The position numbers and the translations under genes were made by a program. A DNA stretch of 64,000 nt, from the NCBI GenBank assembly GCA_964600075.1, contig CAZRIE010000002.1, positions 1 through 64,000 on the forward strand, read 5' to 3'. The DNA comes from CAZRIE01 sp964600075. GTDB lineage: Bacteria > Bacteroidota > Bacteroidia > Flavobacteriales > Flavobacteriaceae. Shown one piece after another: positions 8,643-18,816 of this stretch; position 1 is the first letter of the stretch; each line of letters starts with the position of its first letter. The notes beneath the pieces were generated by a model. That model was not told the DNA's origin. It made no database searches and worked only from the letters and a program-made list of their open reading frames with translations.

Positions 8643-11060
8643 TTACTCATCCCGAAGTGCCTCAACCGGGTTCGCCGCCGCAGCCCGAAAACTCTGCCAG
8701 CTTACTGTTAGCAATGCGATGACCAAAGCGGACAGTCCCGCCAGAGCGAAAATCCACCAACTCATTTCGGTCTTATAAGCGAAACCCTCCAACCATTTGT
8801 TCATGGCGTACCATGAAATAGGTACGGCAATGCTAAAAGCTAAACCGACCCACTTTACAAAGTCTTTGTTCAGCAGCGAGAGAATTTGTGTAATTGTTGC
8901 ACCGTTTACTTTTCTAATACCGATTTCTTTTTTACGTTGGATGCACGTGTAAGAAGTAAGCCCAAAAAGACCCATCGAGGCAATCAAAATAGCTAGGATA
9001 GTGAAAATCTGAAAAGCCGACCCAAAGGCTTTATCCTCTTTATATTGTGCCTCAAAATTTTGATCTAAAAAAGTATAGTTGAAAATACTTTCAGGAAGTA
9101 TGTCCTTCCACTTTTTATCGATTTGTGAAATCGCTCCTTTCATCACCGTTGCAGACAATACACTTTGGTCAAGTTGTACCAAAAGATTGCTCCAGTCGGT
9201 TCCGTAGCGTAAAACAAAAGGTTCGATACTTGTTTTTAAACCAAAATGATGGTAATCTTTGATGACCCCAACGATGACCCAATCTTCTCCTCCAAATTTT
9301 ACGATTTTATCTATTACATCTTCCGCTTTAGCAACACCCATATGTTTTATAAACCGCTCGTTCATCACGATACTATTGCTATGACCTTCTGACTTTTCAA
9401 GAAAGGGGCCTCCAGCAACGAACTCCATATCCATTAACTCAAAATATTCTGGTTGAACTGCATAATGGTACCATATTCTTTTATCATCCTTTGTTCCGTT
9501 TGGAAAAGTTATACCTACTGCCGAAGACATATTATCATAGGCACCCCCCGGGTAGGTCTCGGACATAGCTACATTCTTGACGAAAGGAAGATTTTTCAAT
9601 TCCTTTTTCAACGTATTAAAATCGTTTGTTAAAAGCGAATCTTGTCTGTAGGCTAATATTTTCCCATTTAAAGCGAGAACCTGATTAAGATTTGCCCCGA
9701 TCGGCTGGTCTTGTAAAAAATTGATTTGCTTGGTTACTACTATCGTACCTATCAATAGGATAATGGTCGCCAAAAATTGCCCAACTATTAATCCTTTTCG
9801 AATCGTAAGGCCACCGCTATCTGTTCTAACTTTTCCTTTTAATGCCTTTGCCGGGGTATAACTGCTCAGTACAATCGCTGGGTATAATCCAGAAACCAAG
9901 GTGCCAGCTAAAATGAAACCGAACATTGGTAGAAACTCCGTGAAATTTGAAAAGCCCAAACTCAATTCTTTTCCGATAAAACCATTAAATACGGGCAGCA
10001 CGAGCAACACCACGACAATCGCAATGGCAATTGCGATCAGGTTTAAGAGCAATGACTCTAAGAGCGATTGTACGATAATTTGTGGCCTTTGCGCACCGGC
10101 CACTTTTCGTATTCCCGTTTCCTTAGCGCGTTCTAACGATTTGGCCGTGGAGAGGTTTACATAATTCAGCCATGAGAGCAGAATAATTATAAACGCTATG
10201 GCCAACAGAAAATTTATCCTACTTGCGCTACCGTTCGCTTGGGCTTCGTACGGTTTGTCGGAATGTAGGTGTATCGCTTCCAAAGATTCCATATTATGTC
10301 TTTCAAAGGGTAGGCTCTCCACTTTGAAGGACATAATTTTTGTCTTTAACGCAGCAACATCCGTGTTCTCATCGATTTTGATATAGGTGTATAAGTTATT
10401 TCCGTTCCAGTTAGGTTCTGGGTTATCCGGATACCCGTCCCAAGTCAAGCCCGTATCGAACGACATCAAGAAATCGTTATTCATGTGGGAGTTGCTCGGC
10501 CGATCTTTCAATATCCCTTTTACCGTAAACAAGGTATTTCCATTAAAAATAACTTCGATGGATTTCCCGACAGGATTCTCATTTCCGAAGATTTTACCAG
10601 CCAAAGTCTCGGTCAATAGAATGGAGTAAGGTTCTTTCAAAGCGGTATTGACATCGCCTTTTACTAAGGAATAATTCAAAATATCAAAAACGGATGCATC
10701 TGCCAGTGCGCCTTTTTCTCCATGAATACGTATATTATCATTTTGAAAGGAAACATCTACTATATGTGACAGGCGTACAAAATCTTTGATTTCAGGAAAT
10801 GCATCTTTTAGTGTTGGGCCAGTTAGATTATAGGTCTGAGCATCACCGGGCACAAATACACCATCCTCTGTGTAGTCCATGTATATGCGCTGTACCTGCT
10901 CTGAGTCTTCAAAAGTATCGTAGTTGTATTCATAATTTACATACAGCATTATCAGAACAAACGAAGCCACGCCAATAGCCAGCCCAAAAATATTGATAAA
11001 CGAATACAGCTTATTCTTTAAAAGGTAGCGGGTGGCAATTTTTAGGAATAGTTTGTACAT
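8643..11060 (-). CDS. MacB/FtsX-type ABC permease 15
   Basis: 805 aa, start MYKLFLKIATRYLLKNK. TM1 lies at about 22-44. The first periplasmic domain ends with LEAIHLHSDKPYEAQANG, the IHLHS class that also includes permeases 1, 2, 5, 7 and 8. Coupling motifs are RAKETGIRKVAG near residue 310 and RKKEIGIRKVNG near 709. The pre-FtsX linker is FNYTFLDQNFEAQYKED. The protein ends ANPVEALRDE, the acidic RDE tail also seen in permeases 8, 10 and 16. It is an integral inner-membrane protein with predicted eight TM segments and two large periplasmic domains. Upstream lies a 117-bp spacer with C-rich hairpins. Confidence 0.92.
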   Translation of the reverse strand: MYKLFLKIATRYLLKNKLYSFINIFGLAIGVASFVLIMLYVNYEYNYDTFEDSEQVQRIYMDYTEDGVFVPGDAQTYNLTGPTLKDAFPEIKDFVRLSHIVDVSFQNDNIRIHGEKGALADASVFDILNYSLVKGDVNTALKEPYSILLTETLAGKIFGNENPVGKSIEVIFNGNTLFTVKGILKDRPSNSHMNNDFLMSFDTGLTWDGYPDNPEPNWNGNNLYTYIKIDENTDVAALKTKIMSFKVESLPFERHNMESLEAIHLHSDKPYEAQANGSASRINFLLAIAFIIILLSWLNYVNLSTAKSLERAKETGIRKVAGAQRPQIIVQSLLESLLLNLIAIAIAIVVVLLVLPVFNGFIGKELSLGFSNFTEFLPMFGFILAGTLVSGLYPAIVLSSYTPAKALKGKVRTDSGGLTIRKGLIVGQFLATIILLIGTIVVTKQINFLQDQPIGANLNQVLALNGKILAYRQDSLLTNDFNTLKKELKNLPFVKNVAMSETYPGGAYDNMSSAVGITFPNGTKDDKRIWYHYAVQPEYFELMDMEFVAGGPFLEKSEGHSNSIVMNERFIKHMGVAKAEDVIDKIVKFGGEDWVIVGVIKDYHHFGLKTSIEPFVLRYGTDWSNLLVQLDQSVLSATVMKGAISQIDKKWKDILPESIFNYTFLDQNFEAQYKEDKAFGSAFQIFTILAILIASMGLFGLTSYTCIQRKKEIGIRKVNGATITQILSLLNKDFVKWVGLAFSIAVPISWYAMNKWLEGFAYKTEMSWWIFALAGLSALVIALLTVSWQSFRAAAANPVEALRDE

Positions 11061-11142
11061 TAGGTTTCTTATTTGACTCTATTTTTTTTGACTAGCCTGA
11101 AAAGCCCCCCTCTAACTCCCCCCAGAAGAGGGAGAACTGACT

Positions 11143-11160
11143 CCCTCCCCTCGTGGAGGG
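11143..11160 (-). repeat. CCCTCC hairpin in the permease 14-15 spacer
   Basis: CCCTCC-CCTCGT-GGAGGG gives a 6-bp stem with a 6-nt loop. It lies in a 117-bp spacer (11061-11177) that is unusually rich in C and G tracts compared with the surrounding AT-rich DNA. It is one of several similar hairpins in the array spacers. No promoter or terminator T-tract was recognised. Confidence 0.4.
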
Positions 11161-11177
11161 CTGGGGGGAGGATCTTC

Positions 11178-13562
11178 TTACTCCGTTCGCAAACTTTTTA
11201 CCGGGTTCGCCGAGGCCGATTTTATGGCTTGAATACCCAAAGTAGTTGATGTAATCAAAAAGGCAATCAGACCGCTTAAGGCAAACATCCACCATTGAAT
11301 GGTAATGCTGTAAGCAAAACTGCCCAGCCAAGCGTTCATTAGATACCAAGCTGCCGGAAAAGCAATCAAGGCAGCAATACCCACTAGAATGATATAATCC
11401 TTTGACAACAAAACAACTATTTTGAATACGCCCGCACCCAACACTTTACGTATACCTATTTCCTTTATTCTTCTTTTCGCCATAAAGGAAATCAGACCGA
11501 ACATGCCTAAGCAGGAAATAAAAATGGTCAGTAATGCCACAACATTTACGGTTGTCAGCATTCCTTCGATTAAGCGGTACTGGCCACTTACCTTCTCACT
11601 TAAATAGGCTTGCTCGTAATTTCTACGGGAATCTATATTACCAAAGGCAGATGCAATCATATCTTTTATTGCTTTTTCTTGACCTTTTACCACTGCTACT
11701 GAAAGATAGCGATGGGCGCCTAAGTCCTTTTTCTCACGATAAAAATGGACCAAAGGTTCGACGGCATTCTGAAGGTCTTGATAGTGAAAATCCTCCATCA
11801 CCCCAACGATAGGATATCCTGAAGTTGCATCATTTTTGAACTTCAATCGTTTGCCTTCAATCGAATTCCAGCCAAAAGCGTTCATGGCACTGCGATTGAT
11901 AATGACCGGATTATCATCCGGACTATCTAGATTCTCATCAAAATCCCTTCCGACCACCGTGGGAATTTGTAGTGTTTTCAAATAACCATCATCCGTGTGA
12001 GAACGACGAAAACGCACATCTCTACCGCTATTTGCGTCATGATAGGTAGTGTAGTTAAAATAATAATCGGAGGGAATCGCCTCACTAGTCGAAACGCTCT
12101 TTACATATGGGTTAGCGTTTAGTTCGTCTAACAGCGCTTCAAAGTTCGAGCTGGCCGACTCAATGTTTTTATATTCCAGATCGATGTTTCCGACAATGAT
12201 ATTTTCGCGTTCAAAACCTATATCCGCATTTTTCATAAAACCGATTTGGCTGTTCAAGATAATCGCAGCGCAGATGAAGAGAATCGCTATGGCAAATTGA
12301 AGGATGACAAAGGAATTACGGAGCAAGAAATTGCTTCTGATAGTTTCTATTCTTCCCTTTATCCCCGTAGCTATTGGAACGGAAATAAAACGTAAAGTAG
12401 GAAATATACCCACGACAAAGGTCACAAAAACACCCAGAGCTATTGCCCCAAGAACAACAGGATAGTCGTTTTCTAAAGAAAAGGATATTTTCCCGAAGTC
12501 TGCCCCGAAAATATCGTTCAATTTAGGCAACAAAAACCCTAGAAAGAGCCCTCCTGAAATCAGGATCGAAAGCAAAACTAAAATACCATTTTCCAAGCAA
12601 AACTGAAAAACAACACTCTTTTTACTTCCCCCTAAAATTTTCCGAACCGTAATATCCTTAGTCCTTCGAAACATGGTCGAAGTATTCAAATTAAGTAAGT
12701 TAACAAGCACGATTAGCAGTATGAAAAAAGAAGTTGCAATATTACCCCAAATAATCGTTTTGACTACGGGAATAGAATCCATCCGGCTTTCTGAATAGGG
12801 CATGGCCTTCATCTCAGCAATGATTGAAGGGTCGGGATAATTATTCTGCACCAGTTGATTGACGTGCTTCTCCAACTGTGCGATATCGGTACCTGGTTGC
12901 ACCCTCACATAGCTAGGGGAAAAACTGTTGTACCAATTTGTTTGAGAAAGAAAATTTGGGTTGTCTTTCAAAATAGCATTGGGCAAGACTACTCCCAGCC
13001 GAAAGAAAGAATATGGACTAATCGGCTCAAAAACACCTGTTACTGTAAGGTTTAGAGAGTCAGCCCCGATCAGCGTTTCGCCAACAGGATTTTCTTCGCC
13101 AAAGATTTTTTGACTGACCCTATCGGTCAAAATGATAGAATACTTCTTTTCTAAAGCGGTTTCTGCATTCCCATATTTTAATGGCAATGTAAATACCTTA
13201 AAAAATTCAGAATCCACATAATCGGTGCGTTCTTGTAGTTCTTTTTCTCCTCGCTCCAACCACATATTGCCCCAACCATGTTTATGCGTACCAGTGACGA
13301 CCTGAGGTGAAGTCTCCACAATTATGTCCATTAAAGGGTAAGGATTTTCATTGTACCTGTCTCCTCCAGTAGTAATGGTCTTGAAGTAGTAGATGTTTTC
13401 TTGATCCTCTATATTGGTATCTGCGGTATAGTAAGCATATACAGAAAATAGCAAAGTGAGTACACTTCCGATACCAATACTTAGCCCAAGCAGATTAAGT
13501 GCTGAGAGCATTCTATTCTTCCAGAGATTACGAAACGATAGTTTTAGATGGTTTCTTAACAT
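11178..13562 (-). CDS. MacB/FtsX-type ABC permease 14, outlier
   Basis: 794 aa, start MLRNHLKLSFRNLWKNRM. The two-fold layout is retained, with coupling motifs RTKDITVRKILG near residue 300 and RIKEIGIRKVLG near 698, but the periplasmic domains are unlike the rest. The segment before TM2 is MPYSESRMDSIPVVKT instead of the IHLHS or VGGRI signature. The linker before the second FtsX block (RRNYEQAYLSEKVSGQY) lacks the FLDE motif. The C-terminus ANPVKSLRTE is standard. It has the longest upstream spacer of the train (263 bp), so it may have its own promoter. The divergent periplasmic part suggests a different ligand from its neighbours, which is inference. Confidence 0.91.
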   Translation of the reverse strand: MLRNHLKLSFRNLWKNRMLSALNLLGLSIGIGSVLTLLFSVYAYYTADTNIEDQENIYYFKTITTGGDRYNENPYPLMDIIVETSPQVVTGTHKHGWGNMWLERGEKELQERTDYVDSEFFKVFTLPLKYGNAETALEKKYSIILTDRVSQKIFGEENPVGETLIGADSLNLTVTGVFEPISPYSFFRLGVVLPNAILKDNPNFLSQTNWYNSFSPSYVRVQPGTDIAQLEKHVNQLVQNNYPDPSIIAEMKAMPYSESRMDSIPVVKTIIWGNIATSFFILLIVLVNLLNLNTSTMFRRTKDITVRKILGGSKKSVVFQFCLENGILVLLSILISGGLFLGFLLPKLNDIFGADFGKISFSLENDYPVVLGAIALGVFVTFVVGIFPTLRFISVPIATGIKGRIETIRSNFLLRNSFVILQFAIAILFICAAIILNSQIGFMKNADIGFERENIIVGNIDLEYKNIESASSNFEALLDELNANPYVKSVSTSEAIPSDYYFNYTTYHDANSGRDVRFRRSHTDDGYLKTLQIPTVVGRDFDENLDSPDDNPVIINRSAMNAFGWNSIEGKRLKFKNDATSGYPIVGVMEDFHYQDLQNAVEPLVHFYREKKDLGAHRYLSVAVVKGQEKAIKDMIASAFGNIDSRRNYEQAYLSEKVSGQYRLIEGMLTTVNVVALLTIFISCLGMFGLISFMAKRRIKEIGIRKVLGAGVFKIVVLLSKDYIILVGIAALIAFPAAWYLMNAWLGSFAYSITIQWWMFALSGLIAFLITSTTLGIQAIKSASANPVKSLRTE

Positions 13563-13825
13563 GAGGGTTAATTTTACACAAATTCATTACTGGTTTTATA
13601 GGAAACCAATAAGGGAATGTCGATTTTCATGCCATGTTCATACTATGCTAAAAATCAATATATTACCAAATTTTGAAATATAAAAAGGGCTTTATGTGTA
13701 AAATAATTAGACAGAATATGTATAATATGTTGACAACGTAAGTACAGGTCTTTGCAAGGTTTTGATTGACCCCCCCTCCGGAAGGGAAGGGAGTTAAATT
13801 TTCCCCCTCTGCGGGTTGGGCGACT
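13563..13825 (-). other. 263-bp AT-rich spacer, longest in the array
   Basis: No open reading frame of family character is present. The part next to permease 13 is C/G-rich (CCCCCCTCC followed by GGAAGGGAAGGG). The rest, nearest permease 14, is strongly AT-rich. A weak TATATTTC resembles the Bacteroidota -7 element TAnnTTTG, but no convincing -33 TTG partner was found. An internal promoter is plausible but not shown. Confidence 0.3.
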
Positions 13826-16273
13826 TTATTCTGTTCGCAAGCTCTTTACCGGATCTCTGTTCGCGGCCGCAATTGTTCGGATGCTGATGATGACCAAAGC
13901 AATCAGCAGCATGGCGACTCCACTGAGGACAAAAATCCACCAATTCATATCGGTCTTATAGGCAAAATCTTGTAACCAGTTGTTCATACCGTACCACGCA
14001 ATAGGCGCTGCAATGATAAAGGCGATGCCTACCAGAATCAAAAATTCTTTGCAGAGCAAAAAGTTCAGTTGCGCAAGTGATGCCCCCATAACTTTTCGTA
14101 TTCCAATTTCCTTGGTGCGGCGTTCGGTGGTATATATGACTAGGCCGAAAAGGCCAAGGCAACTGATGGCTATGGCTAGGCCCATGGCCCAGCTTAACAA
14201 GAGCGAGGTTCGTCGCTCTTGCTCATAAAACCTTCTGATTTCCTCATCAAAAAAGTTCAGTTCGAAATCTGCCTCGGGATAAAAGGATTTATAGGCCATT
14301 TCAATTTCTTTAATCGTTTTAGGCCAATCTGCAGCCGTTTTTCCCTGTAATGCAATATGCGTAATACTAAATTGAGAATTATGTTGGCTTCGCCAGTCTC
14401 CTTCCAAGGCCATGGGTTTAATCGATGTTCTTAGGGAACGTTGGTTAAAATCCTTCATAACCCCTACGATCGGGATTAGTTCATCGTTCACTTTTACTGT
14501 CTTGCCGATGGCATCCCAAGAGTTTTTAAAACCCAATATTTTGGAGTAGGTTTCATTGATTACGTATTCCCTAATGGTATCGTTCAACCTATCACGACCA
14601 GCCAACAATTTGATGCCGTATAGCCTTAAATAATTCAGGTCTCCCGTAAGCAGTTTTAAGTCGGTATACACTTTTTGTCCGTCGTTGGTGTAGGTGGCCA
14701 TTGACGATCGATTGCTATTCGAAGCCGGGGGTATCCATCCTAGACTTACCTGATCTACTTGGGGTAATGCTTTTATCTTTTCCACAAAACCGTGTCTTTT
14801 GCCCATGGACTTATCTTGATAGGGCAATCTAACGTTGGTTATCGCTTTTGTTTTGAACCCCATATCCTTGTTCATTACATAGTTCAACTGTTTGCCCACA
14901 ATCAGGGTGGCAATGATAAATATTTGGGCGACCGTAAACTGAAAAACAGTCAGATACCGTCGTAGCCCAGCTTTATTTTCGCTGGGAAATACCTGATTTT
15001 TAAGTACCGATATCGGTTTGAAACGAGACAGGTACAGTGCCGGATAAAACCCTGACAAGAAGGTTACCAAGAAAAGCAATAGAACGATTGACAACACTAA
15101 CAGTGGACTTTTGAACAAGTTAAAATTTATTCCCTGTGGCATAAAATCAGCAAATACCTGTAGCATCCAATACGACAGGAACAAAGAAAATACGGCGGCT
15201 GCCAAAGTCAAGAGAAATGTTTCTCCTAAAAATTGAAAAACCAACTGCTTTTTGGAGCTTCCAAGCGTTTTACGGATTCCAATTTCTTTGGCGCGTTGGG
15301 TCGCCTGTGCCGTATTCAAGTTGATAAAATTTATACAGCCCAAGATCAAAAGAAATAATGCTATGAAGGCCAAACCGAAGAGTAAGGTTTTACTTGCCTG
15401 ATAGTCTGTGCCGTCAAATACCCCATAGTCTTTGTTAAAATGCAAATCGTCCAATGGCTGTAAATGGAAAATTCGACCTTGCCCCATATCGATCAACGTC
15501 TTGTCTTGATGTTCTTTGGCCAAAGCATCCAATTGTTTTTGAATGTCCGCTACATTACCATTCTCTCCCACTTTTAAAAACAATTGGGAAAAAGAGTTCG
15601 TATTGTTCCATTCATCGTTAAAGACTTGGTCTTTTTGCCACGTGTTGTTTGCGGTCTTGACAGAAAGGAATTCCTTAAAATAAAAATCACTCCGCTGTTC
15701 AAAATTGGCGACCACACCTGTCACCTTTACCGGAACAGAATCGTTATAGACCAATATTTTACCTATAACCTGTTCAGGATCCGTTTTGGGAAAGTACTTG
15801 GCCGCCCTTTTCTTTGTCAATATGACTTCGTTAGGATTCGAAAGCAATTCGCGTCTATCTCCTGCTAGCCATTTGTATTTAAAAAGATCAAAGTAGGAGG
15901 CATCGGCAAAGACCATGTCTTCGATAATCTTAAAGACCTTTGCCGTTTCCTTATTTTCCACCTTGTCCATTTCAGAGGTGAAAAAGGTGCCGATGGTCTC
16001 AATACCAGCTGCCCTTTCCTTGAGCGCATCACCTATAGGAATGGAAGCGGCATGGTTGTAAAAGCTTCCATCTGCCGAAGTGAACTCTGTTGTTACCCTA
16101 TAAATTCGATCCCCATCTTTATGAAATTTATCAAAGGTGAAATCATAATAGATCATGACGCCAATTACAAAAGCTGCGCTTAATCCAATTGATAGACCGA
16201 CTATGTTTATTAAAGAGAACATCTTGTTTTTCCAGATGTTACGAAATGCTATTTTTAGAAGGTTTTTAAACAT
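13826..16273 (-). CDS. MacB/FtsX-type ABC permease 13
   Basis: 815 aa, the longest complete member, start MFKNLLKIAFRNIWKNKM. Coupling motifs are RAKEIGIRKTLG near residue 325 and RTKEIGIRKVMG near 719. The segment before TM2 (PLDDLHFNKDYGVFDG) is a distant variant of the IHLHS class. The linker FELNFFDEEIRRFYEQE is a variant of FLDE. The tail is RDPVKSLRTE, with RD replacing the usual AN. The extra length lies in the first periplasmic domain. It starts 13 bp after permease 12, so translation is probably coupled. Inner-membrane location is expected from the eight hydrophobic segments. Confidence 0.92.
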   Translation of the reverse strand: MFKNLLKIAFRNIWKNKMFSLINIVGLSIGLSAAFVIGVMIYYDFTFDKFHKDGDRIYRVTTEFTSADGSFYNHAASIPIGDALKERAAGIETIGTFFTSEMDKVENKETAKVFKIIEDMVFADASYFDLFKYKWLAGDRRELLSNPNEVILTKKRAAKYFPKTDPEQVIGKILVYNDSVPVKVTGVVANFEQRSDFYFKEFLSVKTANNTWQKDQVFNDEWNNTNSFSQLFLKVGENGNVADIQKQLDALAKEHQDKTLIDMGQGRIFHLQPLDDLHFNKDYGVFDGTDYQASKTLLFGLAFIALFLLILGCINFINLNTAQATQRAKEIGIRKTLGSSKKQLVFQFLGETFLLTLAAAVFSLFLSYWMLQVFADFMPQGINFNLFKSPLLVLSIVLLLFLVTFLSGFYPALYLSRFKPISVLKNQVFPSENKAGLRRYLTVFQFTVAQIFIIATLIVGKQLNYVMNKDMGFKTKAITNVRLPYQDKSMGKRHGFVEKIKALPQVDQVSLGWIPPASNSNRSSMATYTNDGQKVYTDLKLLTGDLNYLRLYGIKLLAGRDRLNDTIREYVINETYSKILGFKNSWDAIGKTVKVNDELIPIVGVMKDFNQRSLRTSIKPMALEGDWRSQHNSQFSITHIALQGKTAADWPKTIKEIEMAYKSFYPEADFELNFFDEEIRRFYEQERRTSLLLSWAMGLAIAISCLGLFGLVIYTTERRTKEIGIRKVMGASLAQLNFLLCKEFLILVGIAFIIAAPIAWYGMNNWLQDFAYKTDMNWWIFVLSGVAMLLIALVIISIRTIAAANRDPVKSLRTE

Positions 16274-16286
16274 AATTTCTAGTGTT

Positions 16287-18644
16287 TCATTCGTTCCGTA
16301 AACTGTTTACCGGATTTGCAATTGCCGCTCTAAAGGCCTGATAACCTACCGTGAAAAATGCAATACTTAGAGCCAAAAGCCCGGCCAAGGCGAAAATCCA
16401 CCAAGAAATCGTAATTCGGTAGTCGAAATCTTCCAGCCATTTGCTCATAAAATACCATGAAATCGGCACAGCAATTACAATAGCGATTACCACCAATTTC
16501 AAAAAATCGGTTGAAAGAAGTGTTGTTATATTACGTATAGAGGCCCCCAAAACTTTTCGGATTCCGATTTCCTTAATCCTATTTTCGGCCATATAACATG
16601 CGAGTCCAAATAGGCCAAGGCATGAAATAAAAATAGTAAGTAAGGTGAAAAGGCCAACCAATTCTCCCGTTCTTTTTTCGTTGTTGAACTTTTTGGCATA
16701 TTCTTGATCTACAAATTCATAGTTAAACGGATATTCAGGGTTGTATTTTTTAAATATAGCTTCGGCCTGCGCAATAGCCTCGGAGGTGCTTTTCGAAGGG
16801 TCGAATTTGATATGAATTACACCGAACCAAGATTTTGCCCCCTCTATGACTATCGGATGAACATTTTGAAAAGGGGAGTTCATGACGAAATCTTTGACGA
16901 CGCCCACCACATGCCAATCTATACCACTGTCACGAATAATTTGTCCGATAGGGTCTTCAAAATTCATCAATTCGACAGCAGATTCATTGATAATAGCTGC
17001 TGTTGAATCTGTTGGGAATTTATTCAAATCTAAATCACGCCCGGCTACGAGTTCAATACCCATCGTTTTTGCAACGGCATCATCGGCAGGGAGCCTATGG
17101 ACCAAGGTTTTATTATCTTCATCTTTGCCTTTCCATTCAAACCCCCATGAATTACTCCAACTTTCGGTAATCGGGGAACCGGTCTTAGTGACAGATACCG
17201 CTGTACCCGACGCCAATAATTCTTCTTTAATAAGCGTATAATTCTTTTCAACATCGCCCTCCATAATCGAGTACACCAAATTATTTTTGGCATAGCCTGT
17301 TTGCCGATCTTGAACCTTTTTCAATTGTTGCTTAACGATGATAGTTGCCGTAATGAGTACTATGGCCATCGAAAACTGAAGTACGACCAATACTTTTCTA
17401 GGGGTGATGGGACTGTTTAGTTTTCTGAAAGTTCCTTTTAATACGGCCGAAGGTTTAAAACTGGAAAGATATAGGGCAGGATAACTACCTGCCAAAACTC
17501 CTGTAAATAGTATGACCCCTAATGCAGCTATCCAAAACCATAGGTTGGTCAACTCCAATGACAACGGCTTTTCAATCAGTGTGCTAAATGATGGTAAAGC
17601 AACCAACACAATAACCAATGCCAATAGTGCCGCTAAGAAGGAAATAAATATCGATTCACCTAAAAATTGAACAACCAGGGCTGTTTTTCTCGCTCCGACC
17701 ACCTTCCGTATGCCTACTTCTTTGGCCCTTTTTTCACTTCGGGCCGTACTTAAGTTCATAAAGTTGATACAGGCGATAATCAAAATAATGGCGGCAATGA
17801 TACCGAACATTCGAATAAGGTCTATTCGACCGCCGACCTCCTTCCCGTTTTCGAAATCCGAATACAACCAATACCGTGAAAAAGGATATAAAAAAGTTAC
17901 AATATCAGGGGATTCTTTATCGTATCGCTCACGTAAGTTTTTTATTTTTTTGGAGAATGCCGTATAGTCGGTTCCCGCTTTGAGCATTACATATGTAGCT
18001 ATGGAATTATTACCCCAATGTTCATCGTGCCAGCCTTTTTGGACCAAATATTTCCATGGCATCAAAAATTCAAAGTTGAAACCCGTATTTGAGGGCAAGT
18101 CTTTCAAGACCCCTGAAACGATAAAACTATCTACGTTATCTACCTTTACAATTTTGCCTACTGGAGGTGTATCACCGAACATCTTTTTTGCCAACGATTC
18201 GGTAATTACTACCGAGTTGACATTCTCAAAAACCGTTTCTATATTTCCTTCCAATAACGGGAAGCTGAACATCTTTAAAAAATCGGCGTCCACAATATTT
18301 CCACTGGACTTTATTCTTTTTTCATCCGTTGAAAACAAGAACGATGCGTCAAAGAACCTGGTGACATTTTCTACTTCGGGATAATCTTTTTCGATTACCG
18401 GCCCCATTACCTTTGGTGTTGAATTCCAAGTCCATATTTCACCATCTACGGGGTATTGATTGTACACCTCGTAAATACGGTCATTATTTTCATGAAATTG
18501 GTCGACACCCAATTCAAAATTTATCCAAATCAAAATTAGGGCTGTAACCGCCAGACCAATGGATAGCCCTACAATATTGAGAATGGAAAAGCTCTTGTTT
18601 CTGATTAGATTTCGCCAAGCGATTTTTAGATAATTTTTTAGCAT
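16287..18644 (-). CDS. MacB/FtsX-type ABC permease 12
   Basis: 785 aa, start MLKNYLKIAWRNLIRNKSF. VGGRI class: the first periplasmic domain ends YWLYSDFENGKEVGGRIDL immediately before TM2. Coupling motifs are RAKEVGIRKVVG near residue 310 and RIKEIGIRKVLG near 689. The linker is NYEFVDQEYAKKFNNEK, the FVDxE form shared with permeases 3, 4, 6 and 11. The tail is ANPVNSLRNE. By eye it groups with 11 and 6, suggesting a sub-lineage that spread within the array. The upstream spacer is 172 bp and holds a perfect hairpin. Confidence 0.92.
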   Translation of the reverse strand: MLKNYLKIAWRNLIRNKSFSILNIVGLSIGLAVTALILIWINFELGVDQFHENNDRIYEVYNQYPVDGEIWTWNSTPKVMGPVIEKDYPEVENVTRFFDASFLFSTDEKRIKSSGNIVDADFLKMFSFPLLEGNIETVFENVNSVVITESLAKKMFGDTPPVGKIVKVDNVDSFIVSGVLKDLPSNTGFNFEFLMPWKYLVQKGWHDEHWGNNSIATYVMLKAGTDYTAFSKKIKNLRERYDKESPDIVTFLYPFSRYWLYSDFENGKEVGGRIDLIRMFGIIAAIILIIACINFMNLSTARSEKRAKEVGIRKVVGARKTALVVQFLGESIFISFLAALLALVIVLVALPSFSTLIEKPLSLELTNLWFWIAALGVILFTGVLAGSYPALYLSSFKPSAVLKGTFRKLNSPITPRKVLVVLQFSMAIVLITATIIVKQQLKKVQDRQTGYAKNNLVYSIMEGDVEKNYTLIKEELLASGTAVSVTKTGSPITESWSNSWGFEWKGKDEDNKTLVHRLPADDAVAKTMGIELVAGRDLDLNKFPTDSTAAIINESAVELMNFEDPIGQIIRDSGIDWHVVGVVKDFVMNSPFQNVHPIVIEGAKSWFGVIHIKFDPSKSTSEAIAQAEAIFKKYNPEYPFNYEFVDQEYAKKFNNEKRTGELVGLFTLLTIFISCLGLFGLACYMAENRIKEIGIRKVLGASIRNITTLLSTDFLKLVVIAIVIAVPISWYFMSKWLEDFDYRITISWWIFALAGLLALSIAFFTVGYQAFRAAIANPVNSLRNE

Positions 18645-18779
18645 GATTTATTCGTTCATTATTGCTCGTTATTCTTTTTAGGTCCATGACCTTATTTCAA
18701 AAGTCCCCAAGCCGAAACTCCCTAGAGTGGAAAGAGCTAACTTCTCTACTCTTTTCACTCTCTTTGTACGGAGCCAGTT

Positions 18780-18796
18780 CTCTCCCTCTGGGAGAG
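18780..18796 (-). repeat. CTCTCCC hairpin in the permease 11-12 spacer
   Basis: CTCTCCC-TCT-GGGAGAG is a perfect 7-bp stem with a 3-nt loop, about 20 bp after the stop of permease 11 in the transcription direction, within the spacer 18645-18816. There is no strong T-tract after it, so it is more likely an mRNA processing or stability element than a full terminator. Confidence 0.4.
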
Positions 18797-18816
18797 CTAG
18801 AGGTGGAGGGGGGCGT

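Noticed and set aside
17980..18384. 134-codon plus-strand open frame
   Set aside because: It is antisense to permease 12, has no recognisable domain, and mirrors the codon pattern of the real gene.
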